From positions 310,001 through 374,000 of the forward strand of contig NZ_JAESVP010000004.1 of assembly GCF_016765795.1 (NCBI RefSeq): a DNA stretch of 64,000 bases, read 5' to 3'. The translations under genes and the position numbers were made by a program. The number at the start of each line of letters is the position of its first letter. Position 1 is the stretch's first letter. The notes under the pieces were generated by a model that saw only the letters and a program-made list of their open reading frames with translations, searched no databases and had not been told where the DNA came from. Source of the stretch: Fuscibacter oryzae (GTDB lineage Bacteria > Pseudomonadota > Alphaproteobacteria > Rhodobacterales > Rhodobacteraceae). Of the stretch, positions 35,776-45,597 are shown one piece after another.

Positions 35776-36495
35776 ATGCGCTCTGGAGTTATCGCCAAGA
35801 AGCTGGGCATGACCCGGCTGTTCCTGGAGAACGGCACGCAGGTTCCTGTGACCGTCCTTCAACTCGACAATCTGCAAGTGGTCGCACAGCGCACCGCCGA
35901 CAAGGATGGCTATACCGCCGTTCAGTTGGGCGCAGGTTCGGCCAAGGCCAAGAACACCACCGCCGCGCAGCGCGGCCATTTCGCCAAGGCCAACGTGGCC
36001 CCGAAGCGTAAAGTGGCAGAGTTCCGCGTGTCGGCTGACTGCCTGATCGACGTGGGTGCGGAAATCACCGCCGAGCACTATCTGGCTGGCCAGTTCGTGG
36101 ACATCGCAGGCGTCTCGATCGGTAAAGGCTTTGCCGGTGCGATGAAGCGTCACAACTTCGGTGGTCTGCGGGCCTCTCACGGTGTGTCGGTTTCGCACCG
36201 TTCGCACGGCTCTACCGGCCAGTGCCAGGACCCCGGCAAGGTGTTCAAGGGCAAGAAGATGGCTGGCCATCTGGGCGCCGTGCGTGTGACCACGCAGAAC
36301 CTTCAGGTTGTCAAGACCGACGCCGACCGTGGCCTGATCCTGGTTAAGGGCGCTGTCCCCGGTTCCAAGGGTGGCTGGGTCACCGTCAAGGATGCGGTCA
36401 AGAAGCCCGAGGCCAAGGATGCTCCGCGTCCCGCCGCGATCCGCACCGCTGCTGCTCCGGCTGCCGAAGTTGCCGCCGAAGGGGGTGAAGCATGA
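35776..36495 (+). CDS. rplC: 50S ribosomal protein L3
   Basis: L3 nucleates 50S assembly and reaches near the peptidyl transferase centre. The 239-residue protein has [13 protein letters not shown] at the start and the [40 protein letters not shown] loop near residues 140-180. The Gln in TGQCQDPG is the position methylated by PrmB in E. coli. A C-terminal Ala/Pro-rich extension of about 30 residues is typical of alphaproteobacteria. It overlaps rplD by 4 bp. Confidence 0.97.
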   Translation: MRSGVIAKKLGMTRLFLENGTQVPVTVLQLDNLQVVAQRTADKDGYTAVQLGAGSAKAKNTTAAQRGHFAKANVAPKRKVAEFRVSADCLIDVGAEITAEHYLAGQFVDIAGVSIGKGFAGAMKRHNFGGLRASHGVSVSHRSHGSTGQCQDPGKVFKGKKMAGHLGAVRVTTQNLQVVKTDADRGLILVKGAVPGSKGGWVTVKDAVKKPEAKDAPRPAAIRTAAAPAAEVAAEGGEA

Positions 36496-37112
36496 AACTC
36501 GATGTGATCAAACTTGACGGCGGCAAAGCCGGTTCGATCGATCTGGACGAAGCCCTGTTCGGCTTGGAGCCGCGTGCAGACATTCTGCACCGCGTCGTCC
36601 GCTGGCAGCGCGCGCGTTCGCAGGCTGGCACCCACTCGGTGCTGACCCGTGCGGAAGTGTCGTACTCGACCAAGAAGATCTATCGCCAGAAGGGCACCGG
36701 CGGCGCACGCCACGGGTCCAAGAAGGCTCCGATCTTCCGTCACGGTGGTGTTGTGAAGGGCCCGACCCCGCGCAGCCACGCCCATGACCTGCCGAAAAAG
36801 TTCCGTGCCCTGGGCCTGCGCCATGCGCTGTCGGCCAAGGCAAAGGCGGGCGAGCTGGTGATCATTGACAGCCTGGCGCTGTCGGATGCCAAGACCGCCC
36901 AACTGGCCAAATCGGTCAAGGAGCTGGGCTGGAAGCGCGTTCTGGTGATCGATGGTGCGACGGTTGACGCGAATTTCGCGCTGGCTGCCCGCAACCTCGA
37001 TGGCATCGACGTGCTGCCGACCATCGGCGCAAACGTCTACGATATCCTGAAGCGTGACACCCTGGTGATCACCAAGGCGGGTATCGAAGCCCTGGAGGCT
37101 CGTCTGAAATGA
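36492..37112 (+). CDS. rplD: 50S ribosomal protein L4
   Basis: L4 lines the peptide exit tunnel and, in E. coli, represses the S10 operon. The 206-residue protein has the long internal loop [34 protein letters not shown] (about residues 57-90) that inserts in 23S rRNA. It overlaps rplC and rplW by 4 bp on each side, so the three are translationally coupled. Confidence 0.97.
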   Translation: MKLDVIKLDGGKAGSIDLDEALFGLEPRADILHRVVRWQRARSQAGTHSVLTRAEVSYSTKKIYRQKGTGGARHGSKKAPIFRHGGVVKGPTPRSHAHDLPKKFRALGLRHALSAKAKAGELVIIDSLALSDAKTAQLAKSVKELGWKRVLVIDGATVDANFALAARNLDGIDVLPTIGANVYDILKRDTLVITKAGIEALEARLK

Positions 37113-37405
37113 GCGCGAAACCCGAACACTACGACGTGATCAAGAAGCCGATCATCACCGAAAAGGCCACTATGGCCTCGGAAAATGGTGCGGTGGTTTT
37201 TCAGGTCGCCATGGATGCAACCAAGCCGATGATCAAGGAAGCGGTCGAAGCCGTTTTCGGCGTCAAGGTGAAGGCGGTCAACACCACCATCACCAAGGGC
37301 AAGGCCAAGAAGTTCCGTGGCCGCGCCGGCGAGCGCAGCGACAAGAAGAAAGCCTATGTGGTGCTTGAAGCAGGCAACACTATCGACGTTTCGACCGGGC
37401 TTTGA
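37109..37405 (+). CDS. rplW: 50S ribosomal protein L23
   Basis: L23 lies at the tunnel exit and is the docking site for trigger factor and SRP. The 98-residue protein has [31 protein letters not shown] and the loop [21 protein letters not shown]. It overlaps rplD by 4 bp. A strong terminator-like hairpin follows before rplB, which is unusual in the middle of the S10 segment. Confidence 0.97.
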   Translation: MSAKPEHYDVIKKPIITEKATMASENGAVVFQVAMDATKPMIKEAVEAVFGVKVKAVNTTITKGKAKKFRGRAGERSDKKKAYVVLEAGNTIDVSTGL

Positions 37406-37423
37406 TAGAAGCCCGACGAATCG

Positions 37424-37456
37424 CACGGCCCCGGGTTTCCGGGGCCGTGGATTTTT
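37424..37456 (+). terminator. Terminator-like hairpin between rplW and rplB
   Basis: A perfect 11 bp stem (CACGGCCCCGG / CCGGGGCCGTG) with a GTTT loop, then GATTTTT. It has the full form of a Rho-independent terminator inside a ribosomal operon, so it probably works as a partial terminator or attenuator, or rplB has a promoter in the next 100 bp. Confidence 0.65.
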
Positions 37457-37560
37457 CTCGGAATCGGTAACGCTTTTGTAGCGAAACTGAACTTGGGGAC
37501 CTTCGGGGCCCTATAACCTGGGTCGCTTGCGATCCATCTAGCTGACGGAAGACAGAGAAC

Positions 37561-38400
37561 ATGGCACTCAAGTCGTATAAGCCGACTACGCCAGGCCAGC
37601 GCGGGCTGGTTCTGATCGACCGTTCGGAGCTGTTTAAAGGTCGGCCTGTCAAAGCCCTTACCGAGGGTTTGCAGAGCCACGGCGGCCGTAACAACACCGG
37701 ACGGATCACTGTGCGCCACCAGGGCGGCGGGGCAAAGCGCCTCTACCGCATCGTGGACTTCAAGCGCCGCAAGTGGGACGTTCCCGCCACGGTCGAGCGT
37801 ATTGAATATGACCCCAACCGGACCGCGTTCATCGCTCTGGTGAAATACAACGACGGCGAGCTGGCCTATATCCTGGCTCCGCAGCGTCTGGCCGTGGGTG
37901 ACTCGGTTGTCGCCGGCGCCAAGACCGACGTCAAACCCGGCAACGCGATGCCCTTCTCGGGCATGCCGATCGGGACGATCGTTCACAACGTCGAACTGAA
38001 GCCCGGCAAGGGCGGCCAGTTGGCCCGCGCTGCGGGCACCTATGCCCAGTTCGTCGGCCGTGACGGTTCCTACGCCCAGATCCGCCTGTCCTCGGGCGAG
38101 CTGCGCATGGTGCGTCAGGAATGCATGGCCACCATCGGTGCCGTGTCGAACCCCGACAACTCGAACCAGAACTTCGGTAAAGCTGGCCGTATGCGCTATA
38201 AGGGCATCCGCCCGACGGTGCGCGGTGTTGCGATGAACCCGATCGACCACCCGCATGGTGGTGGTGAAGGCCGGACCTCTGGTGGCCGTCACCCGGTTAC
38301 GCCGTGGGGCAAGGGCACCAAGGGCAACAAGACCCGGACGAACAAGACGACTGACAAGTACATTGTCCGCTCGCGTCACGCCAAGAAGAAAGGGCGCTAA
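37561..38400 (+). CDS. rplB: 50S ribosomal protein L2
   Basis: L2 is needed for subunit joining and peptidyl transfer. The 279-residue protein has the SH3-like RNA-binding core and the strongly conserved [34 protein letters not shown] block (about residues 222-255), including the His in DHPHGGGEG important for activity. It is the first gene after the internal hairpin; rpsS follows after 3 bp. Confidence 0.98.
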   Translation: MALKSYKPTTPGQRGLVLIDRSELFKGRPVKALTEGLQSHGGRNNTGRITVRHQGGGAKRLYRIVDFKRRKWDVPATVERIEYDPNRTAFIALVKYNDGELAYILAPQRLAVGDSVVAGAKTDVKPGNAMPFSGMPIGTIVHNVELKPGKGGQLARAAGTYAQFVGRDGSYAQIRLSSGELRMVRQECMATIGAVSNPDNSNQNFGKAGRMRYKGIRPTVRGVAMNPIDHPHGGGEGRTSGGRHPVTPWGKGTKGNKTRTNKTTDKYIVRSRHAKKKGR

Positions 38401-38403
38401 TCC

Positions 38404-38682
38404 ATGGCACGTTCCATTTGGAAGGGCCCATTCGTCGATGGCTATCTGCTGAAAAAAGCAGAAACCTCGCGCGCGTCGGGCAAAAGCGAAGTGATCAAGA
38501 TCTGGTCGCGTCGTTCGACGATTCTTCCGCAATTCGTGGGTCTGACCTTCGGTGTCTACAATGGCAAGAAGCACATCCCCGTCGCGGTTTCCGAAGAAAT
38601 GATCGGCCAGAAGTTCGGTGAATACTCGCCGACCCGGACCTATTACGGTCACGCTGCCGACAAGAAAGCCAAGAGGAAATAA
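38404..38682 (+). CDS. rpsS: 30S ribosomal protein S19
   Basis: S19 binds 16S rRNA in the 30S head with S13. The 92-residue protein has the typical [16 protein letters not shown] start and the [41 protein letters not shown] signature. It sits between rplB and rplV with 3 bp gaps on both sides. Confidence 0.98.
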   Translation: MARSIWKGPFVDGYLLKKAETSRASGKSEVIKIWSRRSTILPQFVGLTFGVYNGKKHIPVAVSEEMIGQKFGEYSPTRTYYGHAADKKAKRK

Positions 38683-38685
38683 GCC

Positions 38686-39066
38686 ATGGGTAAGGAAAAG
38701 AATCCGCGCCGCGTGGCGGAAAACGAAGCGCAGGCCATTGCCCGCATGCTTCGCACCTCGCCGCAAAAGCTGAATCTGGTTGCCGGTCTGATCCGGGGCA
38801 AAAAGGTTGACAAGGCTCTGGCCGACCTGACCTTCTCGAAGCGCCGCATTGCGGGCGACGTGAAAAAGGCCCTGCAATCGGCCATCGCCAACGCAGAAAA
38901 CAACCACGGCCTGGACGTTGACAGCCTTGTCGTCGCCGAAGCCTATGTCGGCAAGAACCTGGTGATGAAGCGTGGCCGTCCGCGCGCGCGTGGCCGGTTC
39001 GGCAAGATCATGAAACCGTTCAGCGAGATCACCATCAAGGTGCGTCAAGTCGGGGAGACTGCGTAA
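38686..39066 (+). CDS. rplV: 50S ribosomal protein L22
   Basis: L22 lines the exit tunnel with L4. The 126-residue protein has [52 protein letters not shown] and the beta-hairpin region [27 protein letters not shown], the site of macrolide-resistance changes in other bacteria. It overlaps rpsC by one base. Confidence 0.98.
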   Translation: MGKEKNPRRVAENEAQAIARMLRTSPQKLNLVAGLIRGKKVDKALADLTFSKRRIAGDVKKALQSAIANAENNHGLDVDSLVVAEAYVGKNLVMKRGRPRARGRFGKIMKPFSEITIKVRQVGETA

Positions 39067-39788
39067 TGGGTCAGAAAGTCAACCCGATCGGGATGCGGCT
39101 GCAAGTCAACCGCACCTGGGACAGCCGCTGGTTCGCCGAGTCGAAAGACTATGGCAACCTGCTTCTGGAAGATCTGCGCATGCGCGAGTTCATCCATGAA
39201 GAGTGCAAGCAGGCTGGCGTTTCCCGCGTGATCATCGAGCGTCCGCACAAGAAGTGCCGTGTGACCATTCACACCGCACGTCCGGGCGTGATCATCGGCA
39301 AGAAAGGTGCAGACATCGAAGGTCTGCGCAAGAAGCTGACGGTCTTCACCAAGTCTGAACTCCATCTGAACATCGTCGAAGTGCGCAAGCCGGAAATCGA
39401 CGCCCAACTGGTGGCCGAGTCGATCGCCCAGCAGATGGAGCGCCGGGTGTCCTTCCGTCGCGCGATGAAGCGTGGCGTTCAGAACGCGATGCGCATGGGG
39501 GCCCTGGGCATCCGTGTGAACGTGGCTGGTCGTCTGGGTGGTGCGGAAATCGCGCGGACCGAATGGTACCGCGAAGGCCGCGTGCCGCTGCACACGCTGC
39601 GTGCCGACATCGACTATGCGCTGTCGGAAGCCTCGACCCCCTATGGGATCATCGGTGTGAAAGTGTGGATCTTCAAAGGCGAAATCCTTGAGCATGATCC
39701 GCAGGCCCACGATCGCCGTCTGGCAGAAGCCGCTGACGCTCCGGCGCCGCGCGGTCCGCGCCGTGACCGCGAGCGCGAACGCGCGTAA
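39066..39788 (+). CDS. rpsC: 30S ribosomal protein S3
   Basis: S3 lies at the mRNA entry channel. The 240-residue protein has an N-terminal KH domain with the GxxG-type motif [15 protein letters not shown] (about residues 76-90) and the C-terminal domain ending [15 protein letters not shown] plus a charged tail (RRDRERERA). Its start overlaps the rplV stop by one base (TAATG). Confidence 0.98.
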   Translation: MGQKVNPIGMRLQVNRTWDSRWFAESKDYGNLLLEDLRMREFIHEECKQAGVSRVIIERPHKKCRVTIHTARPGVIIGKKGADIEGLRKKLTVFTKSELHLNIVEVRKPEIDAQLVAESIAQQMERRVSFRRAMKRGVQNAMRMGALGIRVNVAGRLGGAEIARTEWYREGRVPLHTLRADIDYALSEASTPYGIIGVKVWIFKGEILEHDPQAHDRRLAEAADAPAPRGPRRDRERERA

Positions 39789-39800
39789 GGAGTAGAAAAG

Positions 39801-40214
39801 ATGCTGCAACCAAAGCGCACTAAGTTCCGCAAGATGCACAAGGGCCGCATCCATGGCGAAGCCAAGGGTGGGTTCCTGCTGAACTTCGGGTCGTTCGCCC
39901 TGAAAGCGACCGAACCGGAGCGTGTGACGGCGCGTCAGATCGAAGCGGCCCGCCGCGCGATCACCCGCCACATGAAGCGTCAGGGTCGTGTCTGGATCCG
40001 GATTTTCCCGGATGTTCCGGTCTCGGCCAAGCCTGTCGAAGTTCGTATGGGTAAGGGCAAAGGTTCGACCGATTACTGGGCGGCCAAGGTCAAACCCGGC
40101 CGGATCATGTTCGAGATCGACGGCGTGAACGAAGAAATCGCGCGTGAGGCCCTGCGCCTTGGCGCGATGAAGCTGCCGGTCACCACCCGTATCGTGGCCA
40201 AGGAAGACTGGTAA
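39801..40214 (+). CDS. rplP: 50S ribosomal protein L16
   Basis: L16 helps position tRNA in the A site. The 137-residue protein has [16 protein letters not shown] and the [40 protein letters not shown] block. In E. coli the Arg equivalent to the one in RMGKGKG is hydroxylated by the oxygenase RoxA. The gene is followed by a strong terminator, then by an unrelated 2OG-oxygenase-like gene, not rpmC as usual. Confidence 0.98.
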   Translation: MLQPKRTKFRKMHKGRIHGEAKGGFLLNFGSFALKATEPERVTARQIEAARRAITRHMKRQGRVWIRIFPDVPVSAKPVEVRMGKGKGSTDYWAAKVKPGRIMFEIDGVNEEIAREALRLGAMKLPVTTRIVAKEDW

Positions 40215-40245
40215 ATCCGGTCGGCCCTGCGCCGTGAAAGTATCG

Positions 40246-40275
40246 GCCCCCGGCGCGCAATCGCCGGGGGCTTTT
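40246..40275 (+). terminator. Rho-independent terminator after rplP
   Basis: A perfect 10 bp stem (GCCCCCGGCG / CGCCGGGGGC) with a CGCAAT loop, then TTTTCG. It marks the end of the S10 segment before the inserted genes. Confidence 0.8.
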
Positions 40276-40346
40276 CGTTGGCGGATGTTCATGCCAGCGC
40301 GGCAATGCTAGACAGCGCCCAACGCGCCCATCCGTGAGAGACCGCC

Positions 40347-40970
40347 ATGCCCGAAATCACCTCGCTTTTCGTCACCCGCCTTTACCGCTCTGCCCTGAAT
40401 GACCTTGCGAAAAAGAAGGTCAATTATGACGAGCTGCGCTCTTCCTGCGACGCCATCGCCGAAGATGACGACGCCGGGCAGGAATGGTGCGAGGCCAATG
40501 GCTATCCGGGCTATACCAGCTATGCCTCGCTGGATGACCTGCCCTGGCGGTTCCCGATCTTTGGCGATCTGGAAAAGGCGCTGGATAAACACGTCGCGGC
40601 CTTTTGCGACGATCTGGGCTTTGACCTTCAGGGCAAAAAGCTGAAGTGCAATTCGCTCTGGATCAACATCCTGCCCGAAGGCGGCACCCACGCCAGCCAC
40701 ATTCACCCCCATTCGGTGATTTCCGGCACGACCTATGTGGCGATGCCCGAAGGCACCAGCGCCCTGAAACTGGAAGACCCGCGCCTGCCGATGATGATGA
40801 TGGCGCCCGTGGTGCGCAAGAACGCGGGGCAGGAGCTCCAGCGGTTCGTCTATGTGCAGCCCAAGGTCGGTGATGTGTTGCTGTGGGAAAGCTGGCTGCG
40901 CCATGAGGTGCCGATGAACATGGCCGAGGATGAGCGGATTTCGGTGAGTTTCAACTATGGGTGGGCATAG
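40347..40970 (+). CDS. TIGR02466-type putative 2OG-Fe(II) oxygenase
   Basis: A 207-residue protein that I recognise as the TIGR02466 / 2OG-FeII_Oxy_5 type. A His-rich motif (HASHIHPHSVISG, His115-His122) would supply the first iron ligands, His186 in LRHEV the distal ligand, and Arg197 in ERISVSFN the 2-oxoglutarate contact, the spacing expected for a double-stranded beta-helix oxygenase. The exact ligands cannot be fixed by eye. Substrate unknown. It lies directly after rplP and its terminator, inside the ribosomal cluster, which makes a ribosomal protein substrate worth testing. Confidence 0.75.
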   Translation: MPEITSLFVTRLYRSALNDLAKKKVNYDELRSSCDAIAEDDDAGQEWCEANGYPGYTSYASLDDLPWRFPIFGDLEKALDKHVAAFCDDLGFDLQGKKLKCNSLWINILPEGGTHASHIHPHSVISGTTYVAMPEGTSALKLEDPRLPMMMMAPVVRKNAGQELQRFVYVQPKVGDVLLWESWLRHEVPMNMAEDERISVSFNYGWA

Positions 40971-41296
40971 CATTGCTCGAAGGTCTAGCCCTTCTAGCGA
41001 TCTCAATGCTGGCGATGTTGCTTGGCGGATTGTGCCGTAGCAACGCCGCAAGATTTCTGCTTTGCGGTTGGGCGATCCTTCCGCTTGTTGGGGCCATAGG
41101 GTTCTTGGTGTTTTGGGCGCTTCGGTGTGACGTGGATTGGCTAAAGGGGAATCTCTGTTCTCAGGTTGGTTTGGTCAGAAGCGGAGTTGCCGTGACGTTA
41201 TTTAGTGTGGGGGCGGGCGCCATTCTGGTCGTTCCCATTGCGATAATCTCTGCGTTCCTTGAGCGCATGGTCCGCCGAGATCAATGTCGCACATGA
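40961..41296 (+). CDS. Hypothetical small membrane protein of atypical composition
   Basis: A possible 111-residue membrane protein starting at GTG inside the end of the oxygenase gene. Three hydrophobic segments are predicted (about residues 4-26, 32-53 and 72-102) and the C-terminus is basic (ERMVRRDQCRT). No family is recognised. GC content is visibly lower than in neighbours and it uses codons rare around it (ATA, CTA, TTA, AGA). No good ribosome binding site precedes the start, so translation would depend on coupling. It may be a recent insertion or a spurious frame. Confidence 0.4.
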   Translation: MGIALLEGLALLAISMLAMLLGGLCRSNAARFLLCGWAILPLVGAIGFLVFWALRCDVDWLKGNLCSQVGLVRSGVAVTLFSVGAGAILVVPIAIISAFLERMVRRDQCRT

Positions 41297-41343
41297 AGGC
41301 TGCTGACACCTGTAGGTCTTCCGGTCGCCGGACAACTTCCCCC

Positions 41344-41372
41344 TTGCCACCCCAGCCCTTCCCCCCTATACG
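41344..41372 (+). promoter_or_regulatory. Sigma70-type promoter for the rpmC-rpsQ segment
   Basis: TTGCCA and TATACG separated by exactly 17 bp. The next ribosomal genes need a new promoter because a terminator follows rplP. The same -10 (CTATACG) and spacing are used in front of rplO. Confidence 0.6.
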
Positions 41373-41422
41373 GGCGCATCCACGGCTCCGGGGCGACTCG
41401 GATTCGGTGGTTTGTCATTGAT

Positions 41423-41467
41423 CCGCCAGGTCTCCGGTGACCCTTTCAACAGGGGGCCGTCTGGCGA
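41423..41467 (+). promoter_or_regulatory. Possible leader structure upstream of rpmC
   Basis: CGCCAG and CTGGCG can close a stem that encloses a small CCCT-TTCAAC-AGGG hairpin, just before the AAAGGAAAAGG ribosome binding site of rpmC. A role in translation control is inference. Confidence 0.25.
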
Positions 41468-41487
41468 TTGTCAAAAGGAAAAGGCGC

Positions 41488-41688
41488 ATGACCGCCAAGG
41501 AACTGATCGGGAAGACCCCCGACCAACTGCGTGACAGCCTTGTCGCGCTGAAGAAAGAAGCCTTCAACCTGCGTTTCCAGCAGGCCACGAACCAGTTGGA
41601 AAACACCGCCCGCATGAAGGCCGTCCGTCGTGACGTGGCCCGCATCAAGACGGTGCTGAACGCCAAAGCCGCTGAAGCCGCGAAGTAA
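41488..41688 (+). CDS. rpmC: 50S ribosomal protein L29
   Basis: L29 is a small two-helix protein at the tunnel exit next to L23. The 66-residue protein has [56 protein letters not shown], a full L29 domain. I chose the ATG after AAAGGAAAAGG; the upstream in-frame extension is basic and unlike L29. It starts the rpmC-to-rpmD segment behind its own promoter. Confidence 0.96.
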   Translation: MTAKELIGKTPDQLRDSLVALKKEAFNLRFQQATNQLENTARMKAVRRDVARIKTVLNAKAAEAAK

Positions 41689-41700
41689 GAGGACCGACAA

Positions 41701-41934
41701 ATGCCCAAGCGTATCCTGCAAGGTGTCGTGACCTCGGACAAGAACGAGCAGACCATCACCGTTCTCGTCGAGCGCCGCTTCAAGCACCCGCTGCTGCAAA
41801 AGACCGTCCGTAAGTCCAAGAAGTACCGGGCTCACGACGAAGCAAACAAGTTCAAGGTCGGTGACACCGTTCGCATTGAAGAGTGCGCGCCGATTTCGAA
41901 GACCAAGCGTTGGACGGTCGTTGTCGAGGCGTAA
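41701..41934 (+). CDS. rpsQ: 30S ribosomal protein S17
   Basis: S17 binds helix 11 of 16S rRNA. The 77-residue protein starts [26 protein letters not shown] and has the OB-fold segment [30 protein letters not shown]. It follows rpmC by 12 bp and is separated from rplN by 79 bp that can form a weak hairpin (TGGGGCGC/GCGTCCCCA). Confidence 0.97.
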   Translation: MPKRILQGVVTSDKNEQTITVLVERRFKHPLLQKTVRKSKKYRAHDEANKFKVGDTVRIEECAPISKTKRWTVVVEA

Positions 41935-42013
41935 GCCAGACGTAACCGGTCAGCGATGATCGAAACCCTGGGGCGCTGTCTGCACGGCGTCCCCAAAGGT
42001 CGGGAGAAACCAA

Positions 42014-42382
42014 ATGATCCAGATGCAGACGAATCTGGATGTAGCTGACAACTCCGGCGCTCGCCGAGTTCAGTGCATCAAGGTTCTTGGCGGTTCGCAC
42101 CGCCGTTATGCTTCGGTCGGCGACATCATCGTGGTGTCGGTGAAAGAAGCGATTCCTAAGGGCCGCGTGAAGAAGGGTGACGTGCATAAAGCCGTCGTCG
42201 TTCGCACCGCCAAGGAAGTTCGCCGTGAAGATGGCACCGCGATCCGGTTCGACCGGAACGCTGCCGTCATTCTGAACAAGCAGATGGAGCCGGTCGGCAC
42301 CCGTATCTTCGGGCCGGTCGTGCGTGAACTGCGTGCGAAGAACTTCATGAAGATCATCTCGCTTGCGCCGGAGGTGCTGTAA
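42014..42382 (+). CDS. rplN: 50S ribosomal protein L14
   Basis: L14 forms an intersubunit bridge and binds the silencing factor RsfS. The 122-residue protein has [27 protein letters not shown] and the [24 protein letters not shown] block typical of the family. It overlaps rplX by one base. Confidence 0.98.
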   Translation: MIQMQTNLDVADNSGARRVQCIKVLGGSHRRYASVGDIIVVSVKEAIPKGRVKKGDVHKAVVVRTAKEVRREDGTAIRFDRNAAVILNKQMEPVGTRIFGPVVRELRAKNFMKIISLAPEVL

Positions 42383-42686
42383 TGGCTGCGAAACTCCGCA
42401 AGGGTGATACGGTCGTCGTGCTGACCGGCAAGGACAAGGGCAAGAAGGGTGAAATCACCTCGGTCTCGCCCAAGGACAACAAGGCCGTGGTCGAGGGCGT
42501 GAACGTCGCCATCCGCCACACCAAACAGTCGCAGACCTCGCAAGGCGGCCGCCTGGCCAAGGCCCTGCCGATCGATCTGTCGAACCTGTCGGCCGTTGAC
42601 AAGAACGGCAAGGCAACCCGCGTCGGCTTCCGCATGGAAGGCGACAAGAAGGTTCGCTACGCCAAGACCACCGGGGAGGCGATCTG

Positions 42687-42687
<1 letters not shown>
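42382..42687 (+). CDS. rplX: 50S ribosomal protein L24
   Basis: L24 starts 50S assembly. The 101-residue protein has an N-terminal KOW motif ([20 protein letters not shown], about residues 5-24) followed by the [20 protein letters not shown] segment. Single-base overlaps with rplN and rplE indicate tight coupling. Confidence 0.97.
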
Positions 42688-43247
<560 letters not shown>

Positions 43248-43264
43248 CGCGCGAGGAAAAACTC

Positions 43265-43570
43265 ATGGCAAAGAAATCCATGGTGAACCGCGAAGTGAAG
43301 CGCGCCAAGCTGGTCAAGCAACATGCTGCCAAGCGCGCCGCACTGAAGACGGTCATCCACGACCAGGCAAAGCCGATCGAAGAGCGCTTCAAGGCGACTC
43401 AGAAGCTGGCCCAGCTGCCCCGCAACTCCTCCGCCACCCGGCTGCACAACCGCTGCCAGCTGACGGGCCGTCCGCATGCGTTCTATCGCAAGCTCAAACT
43501 CAGCCGCATCATGCTGCGTGAACTGGCCTCGTTCGGTCAGATCCCCGGCATGGTCAAGTCGAGCTGGTAA
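43265..43570 (+). CDS. rpsN: 30S ribosomal protein S14
   Basis: S14 is a 30S head protein. The 101-residue length and a single Cys in [20 protein letters not shown] mark the zinc-free (C-minus) form used by most proteobacteria. The N-terminus is the long basic extension ([28 protein letters not shown]). It lies between rplE and rpsH as usual. Confidence 0.97.
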   Translation: MAKKSMVNREVKRAKLVKQHAAKRAALKTVIHDQAKPIEERFKATQKLAQLPRNSSATRLHNRCQLTGRPHAFYRKLKLSRIMLRELASFGQIPGMVKSSW

Positions 43571-43582
43571 GGAGATCGCACG

Positions 43583-43981
43583 ATGTCGATGAACGATCCT
43601 ATCGGCGATATGCTGACCCGCATTCGCAACGCCTCGATGCGTGGCAAGTCCACCGTCGTGTCGCCCGCTTCGACGCTGCGCGCCCGTGTTCTGGACGTGC
43701 TGCTGTCGGAAGGCTACATCCGTGGCTATGAAAAGAAAGCCACGGCCAATGGCCAGGGCGAGTTTGAAATCAGCCTCAAGTACTACGAAGGCACCCCGGT
43801 GATCCGCGAAGTCAAGCGCGTGTCGAAGCCCGGTCGTCGTGTGTACATGGGCGTCAAGGAAATCCCTACGGTCCGCAATGGCCTGGGTGTCTCCATCGTC
43901 TCGACGCCCAAGGGCGTCATGTCGGATGCAAATGCACGCGCGGCCAATGTTGGCGGCGAAGTGCTTTGCACCGTATTCTGA
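43583..43981 (+). CDS. rpsH: 30S ribosomal protein S8
   Basis: S8 binds the central domain of 16S rRNA and represses the spc operon in E. coli. The 132-residue protein starts [17 protein letters not shown] and ends with [27 protein letters not shown], the conserved STP-x-G and GGE-[LV]-x-C elements. A second possible ATG two codons in is not preferred; GGAGA lies before the first. Confidence 0.97.
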   Translation: MSMNDPIGDMLTRIRNASMRGKSTVVSPASTLRARVLDVLLSEGYIRGYEKKATANGQGEFEISLKYYEGTPVIREVKRVSKPGRRVYMGVKEIPTVRNGLGVSIVSTPKGVMSDANARAANVGGEVLCTVF

Positions 43982-43991
43982 GGAGGGGTCC

Positions 43992-44525
43992 ATGTCTCGT
44001 ATCGGCAGAAAACCCGTAGAGCTGGTCAAGGGCGTTTCGGCGTCCCTGTCCGGCCAGACCATCGAAGTGAAGGGTCCGAAAGGCACCCGTTCGTTCACCG
44101 CTGGCGACGACGTGACCATCACGATCGAAGCCGAAGCTGTGAAGGTCACGCCGCGTGGTCTCTCCAAGCGCGCTCGTCAACAGTGGGGCATGACCCGCTC
44201 GATGATCCAGAACTTGGTGACTGGCGTCACCACCGGCTTCAAGTCGGATCTGGAAATTCAGGGCGTTGGTTACCGCGCCGCTGTTCAGGGCAACATCCTG
44301 AAGCTTTCGCTGGGCTACAGCCACGAAGTGAATTTCGAAGTGCCGAAAGGGGTCACCGTGACCTCGACGAAGCCGACCGAAATTTCGGTGGAAGGTATTG
44401 ACCAGCAACAAGTCGGCCAAGTGGCAGCGAACATCCGCGAATGGCGTCGTCCCGAGCCCTATAAGGGCAAGGGTATCCGCTATAAGGGCGAGTTCGTCTT
44501 CCGCAAGGAAGGCAAGAAGAAGTAA
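43992..44525 (+). CDS. rplF: 50S ribosomal protein L6
   Basis: L6 binds the sarcin-ricin loop region. The 177-residue protein has [11 protein letters not shown], the two-fold repeat typical of L6 and the C-terminal [24 protein letters not shown] block. AGGAGGGG precedes the chosen ATG. An earlier in-frame opening runs through rpsH and is not used. rplR follows after 11 bp. Confidence 0.98.
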   Translation: MSRIGRKPVELVKGVSASLSGQTIEVKGPKGTRSFTAGDDVTITIEAEAVKVTPRGLSKRARQQWGMTRSMIQNLVTGVTTGFKSDLEIQGVGYRAAVQGNILKLSLGYSHEVNFEVPKGVTVTSTKPTEISVEGIDQQQVGQVAANIREWRRPEPYKGKGIRYKGEFVFRKEGKKK

Positions 44526-44536
44526 GGGGCGCAAAA

Positions 44537-44896
44537 ATGGCTTTGAACAAACGAGAGCTGTTCCTCAAGCGCCGCCTGCGCGTACGGAACAAAATCAAGG
44601 CGACGTCGGCTGGCCGTCTTCGTCTTTCGGTGCACCGCTCGTCCAAGAACATCTCGGTCCAGTTGATCGACGATGCCAAGGGCGTGACCGTTGCGGCAGC
44701 CTCCACCCTGGAGAAAGATCTGGGTGTGGTCGGTCAGAACAACGTCGAAGCGGCGGCCAAGGTTGGCGCGGCAATTGCCGAGCGGGCCAAGAAGGCTGGC
44801 GTGGAAGAGTGCTACTTCGACCGCGGTGGCTTCCTGTTTCACGGCAAGATCAAGGCTTTGGCCGATGCTGCCCGTGAAGGTGGCCTGAAGTTCTAA
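44537..44896 (+). CDS. rplR: 50S ribosomal protein L18
   Basis: L18 binds 5S rRNA with L5 and L25. The 119-residue protein has the basic N-terminus ([43 protein letters not shown]) and the C-terminal [26 protein letters not shown]. It is followed by a GC hairpin in a 120 bp gap before rpsE, a wider spacing than between other genes here. Confidence 0.98.
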   Translation: MALNKRELFLKRRLRVRNKIKATSAGRLRLSVHRSSKNISVQLIDDAKGVTVAAASTLEKDLGVVGQNNVEAAAKVGAAIAERAKKAGVEECYFDRGGFLFHGKIKALADAAREGGLKF

Positions 44897-44903
44897 AATC
44901 AGC

Positions 44904-44932
44904 GGGCGGCGCGTCTTATGGATGCGCCGCCC
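44904..44932 (+). promoter_or_regulatory. GC hairpin between rplR and rpsE
   Basis: A 9 bp stem GGGCGGCGC/GCGCCGCCC closed by an 11 nt loop, with no T-run. It may be an mRNA processing or stabilising element. The rest of the 120 bp gap shows no gene. Confidence 0.35.
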
Positions 44933-45016
44933 CGATGATCCGGGCCCCGGACCTGATCCGGCGCACCAGGATTGGTGACACCGGCGCTGCGCGCGCCACC
45001 AGTGAAGGAATGCCTT

Positions 45017-45595
45017 ATGGCAGAACGTGAAAACCGCCGGGACAATCGTGGGGGCAATGACCGCCGCGACAACCGTCCCGAGGAAACCCCGGAATTCGCC
45101 GACCGTCTGGTCGCGATCAACCGTGTTTCGAAAACCGTAAAGGGTGGCAAGCGCTTTGGCTTTGCAGCCTTGGTCGTGGTCGGTGACCAGCGTGGTCGCG
45201 TCGGCTTTGGCAAGGGCAAGGCCAAGGAAGTGCCGGAAGCGATCCGCAAGGCGACCGAGCAGGCCAAGCGCTCGCTCATCCGCGTGCCGCTGAAGGACGC
45301 CCGCACCCTGCACCACGACATGGAAGGCCGTCATGGCGCTGGTAAAGTCGTGATGCGGACGGCTGTTGCCGGTACGGGCATCATCGCCGGTGGCCCGATG
45401 CGCGCCGTGTTCGAAATGCTGGGCATTCAGGACGTCGTGGCCAAGTCGATCGGGTCGCAGAACCCCTACAACATGATCCGCGCGACCATTGATGGTCTGA
45501 AGTCGGAAACCTCGCCCCGTCAGGTTGCGGCTCGCCGCGGCAAGAAAGTGGCCGAGATTCTGAAGAAGCCCGAAGCTGAAGCAGTGGAGGCTTGA
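45017..45595 (+). CDS. rpsE: 30S ribosomal protein S5
   Basis: S5 acts in decoding accuracy and mRNA unwinding. The 192-residue protein has a charged N-terminal extension rich in Arg, Asn and Asp ([18 protein letters not shown]), the dsRBD-like domain with [26 protein letters not shown] and the C-terminal domain with [30 protein letters not shown] chose the ATG giving MAEREN, preceded by GAAGGAA. rpmD starts 2 bp after the stop. Confidence 0.97.
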   Translation: MAERENRRDNRGGNDRRDNRPEETPEFADRLVAINRVSKTVKGGKRFGFAALVVVGDQRGRVGFGKGKAKEVPEAIRKATEQAKRSLIRVPLKDARTLHHDMEGRHGAGKVVMRTAVAGTGIIAGGPMRAVFEMLGIQDVVAKSIGSQNPYNMIRATIDGLKSETSPRQVAARRGKKVAEILKKPEAEAVEA

Positions 45596-45597
45596 TC

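Noticed and set aside
37354-39048. Long antisense frame over rplB, rpsS and rplV
   Set aside because: It is the complement of three clear ribosomal protein genes; composition fits a shadow frame.
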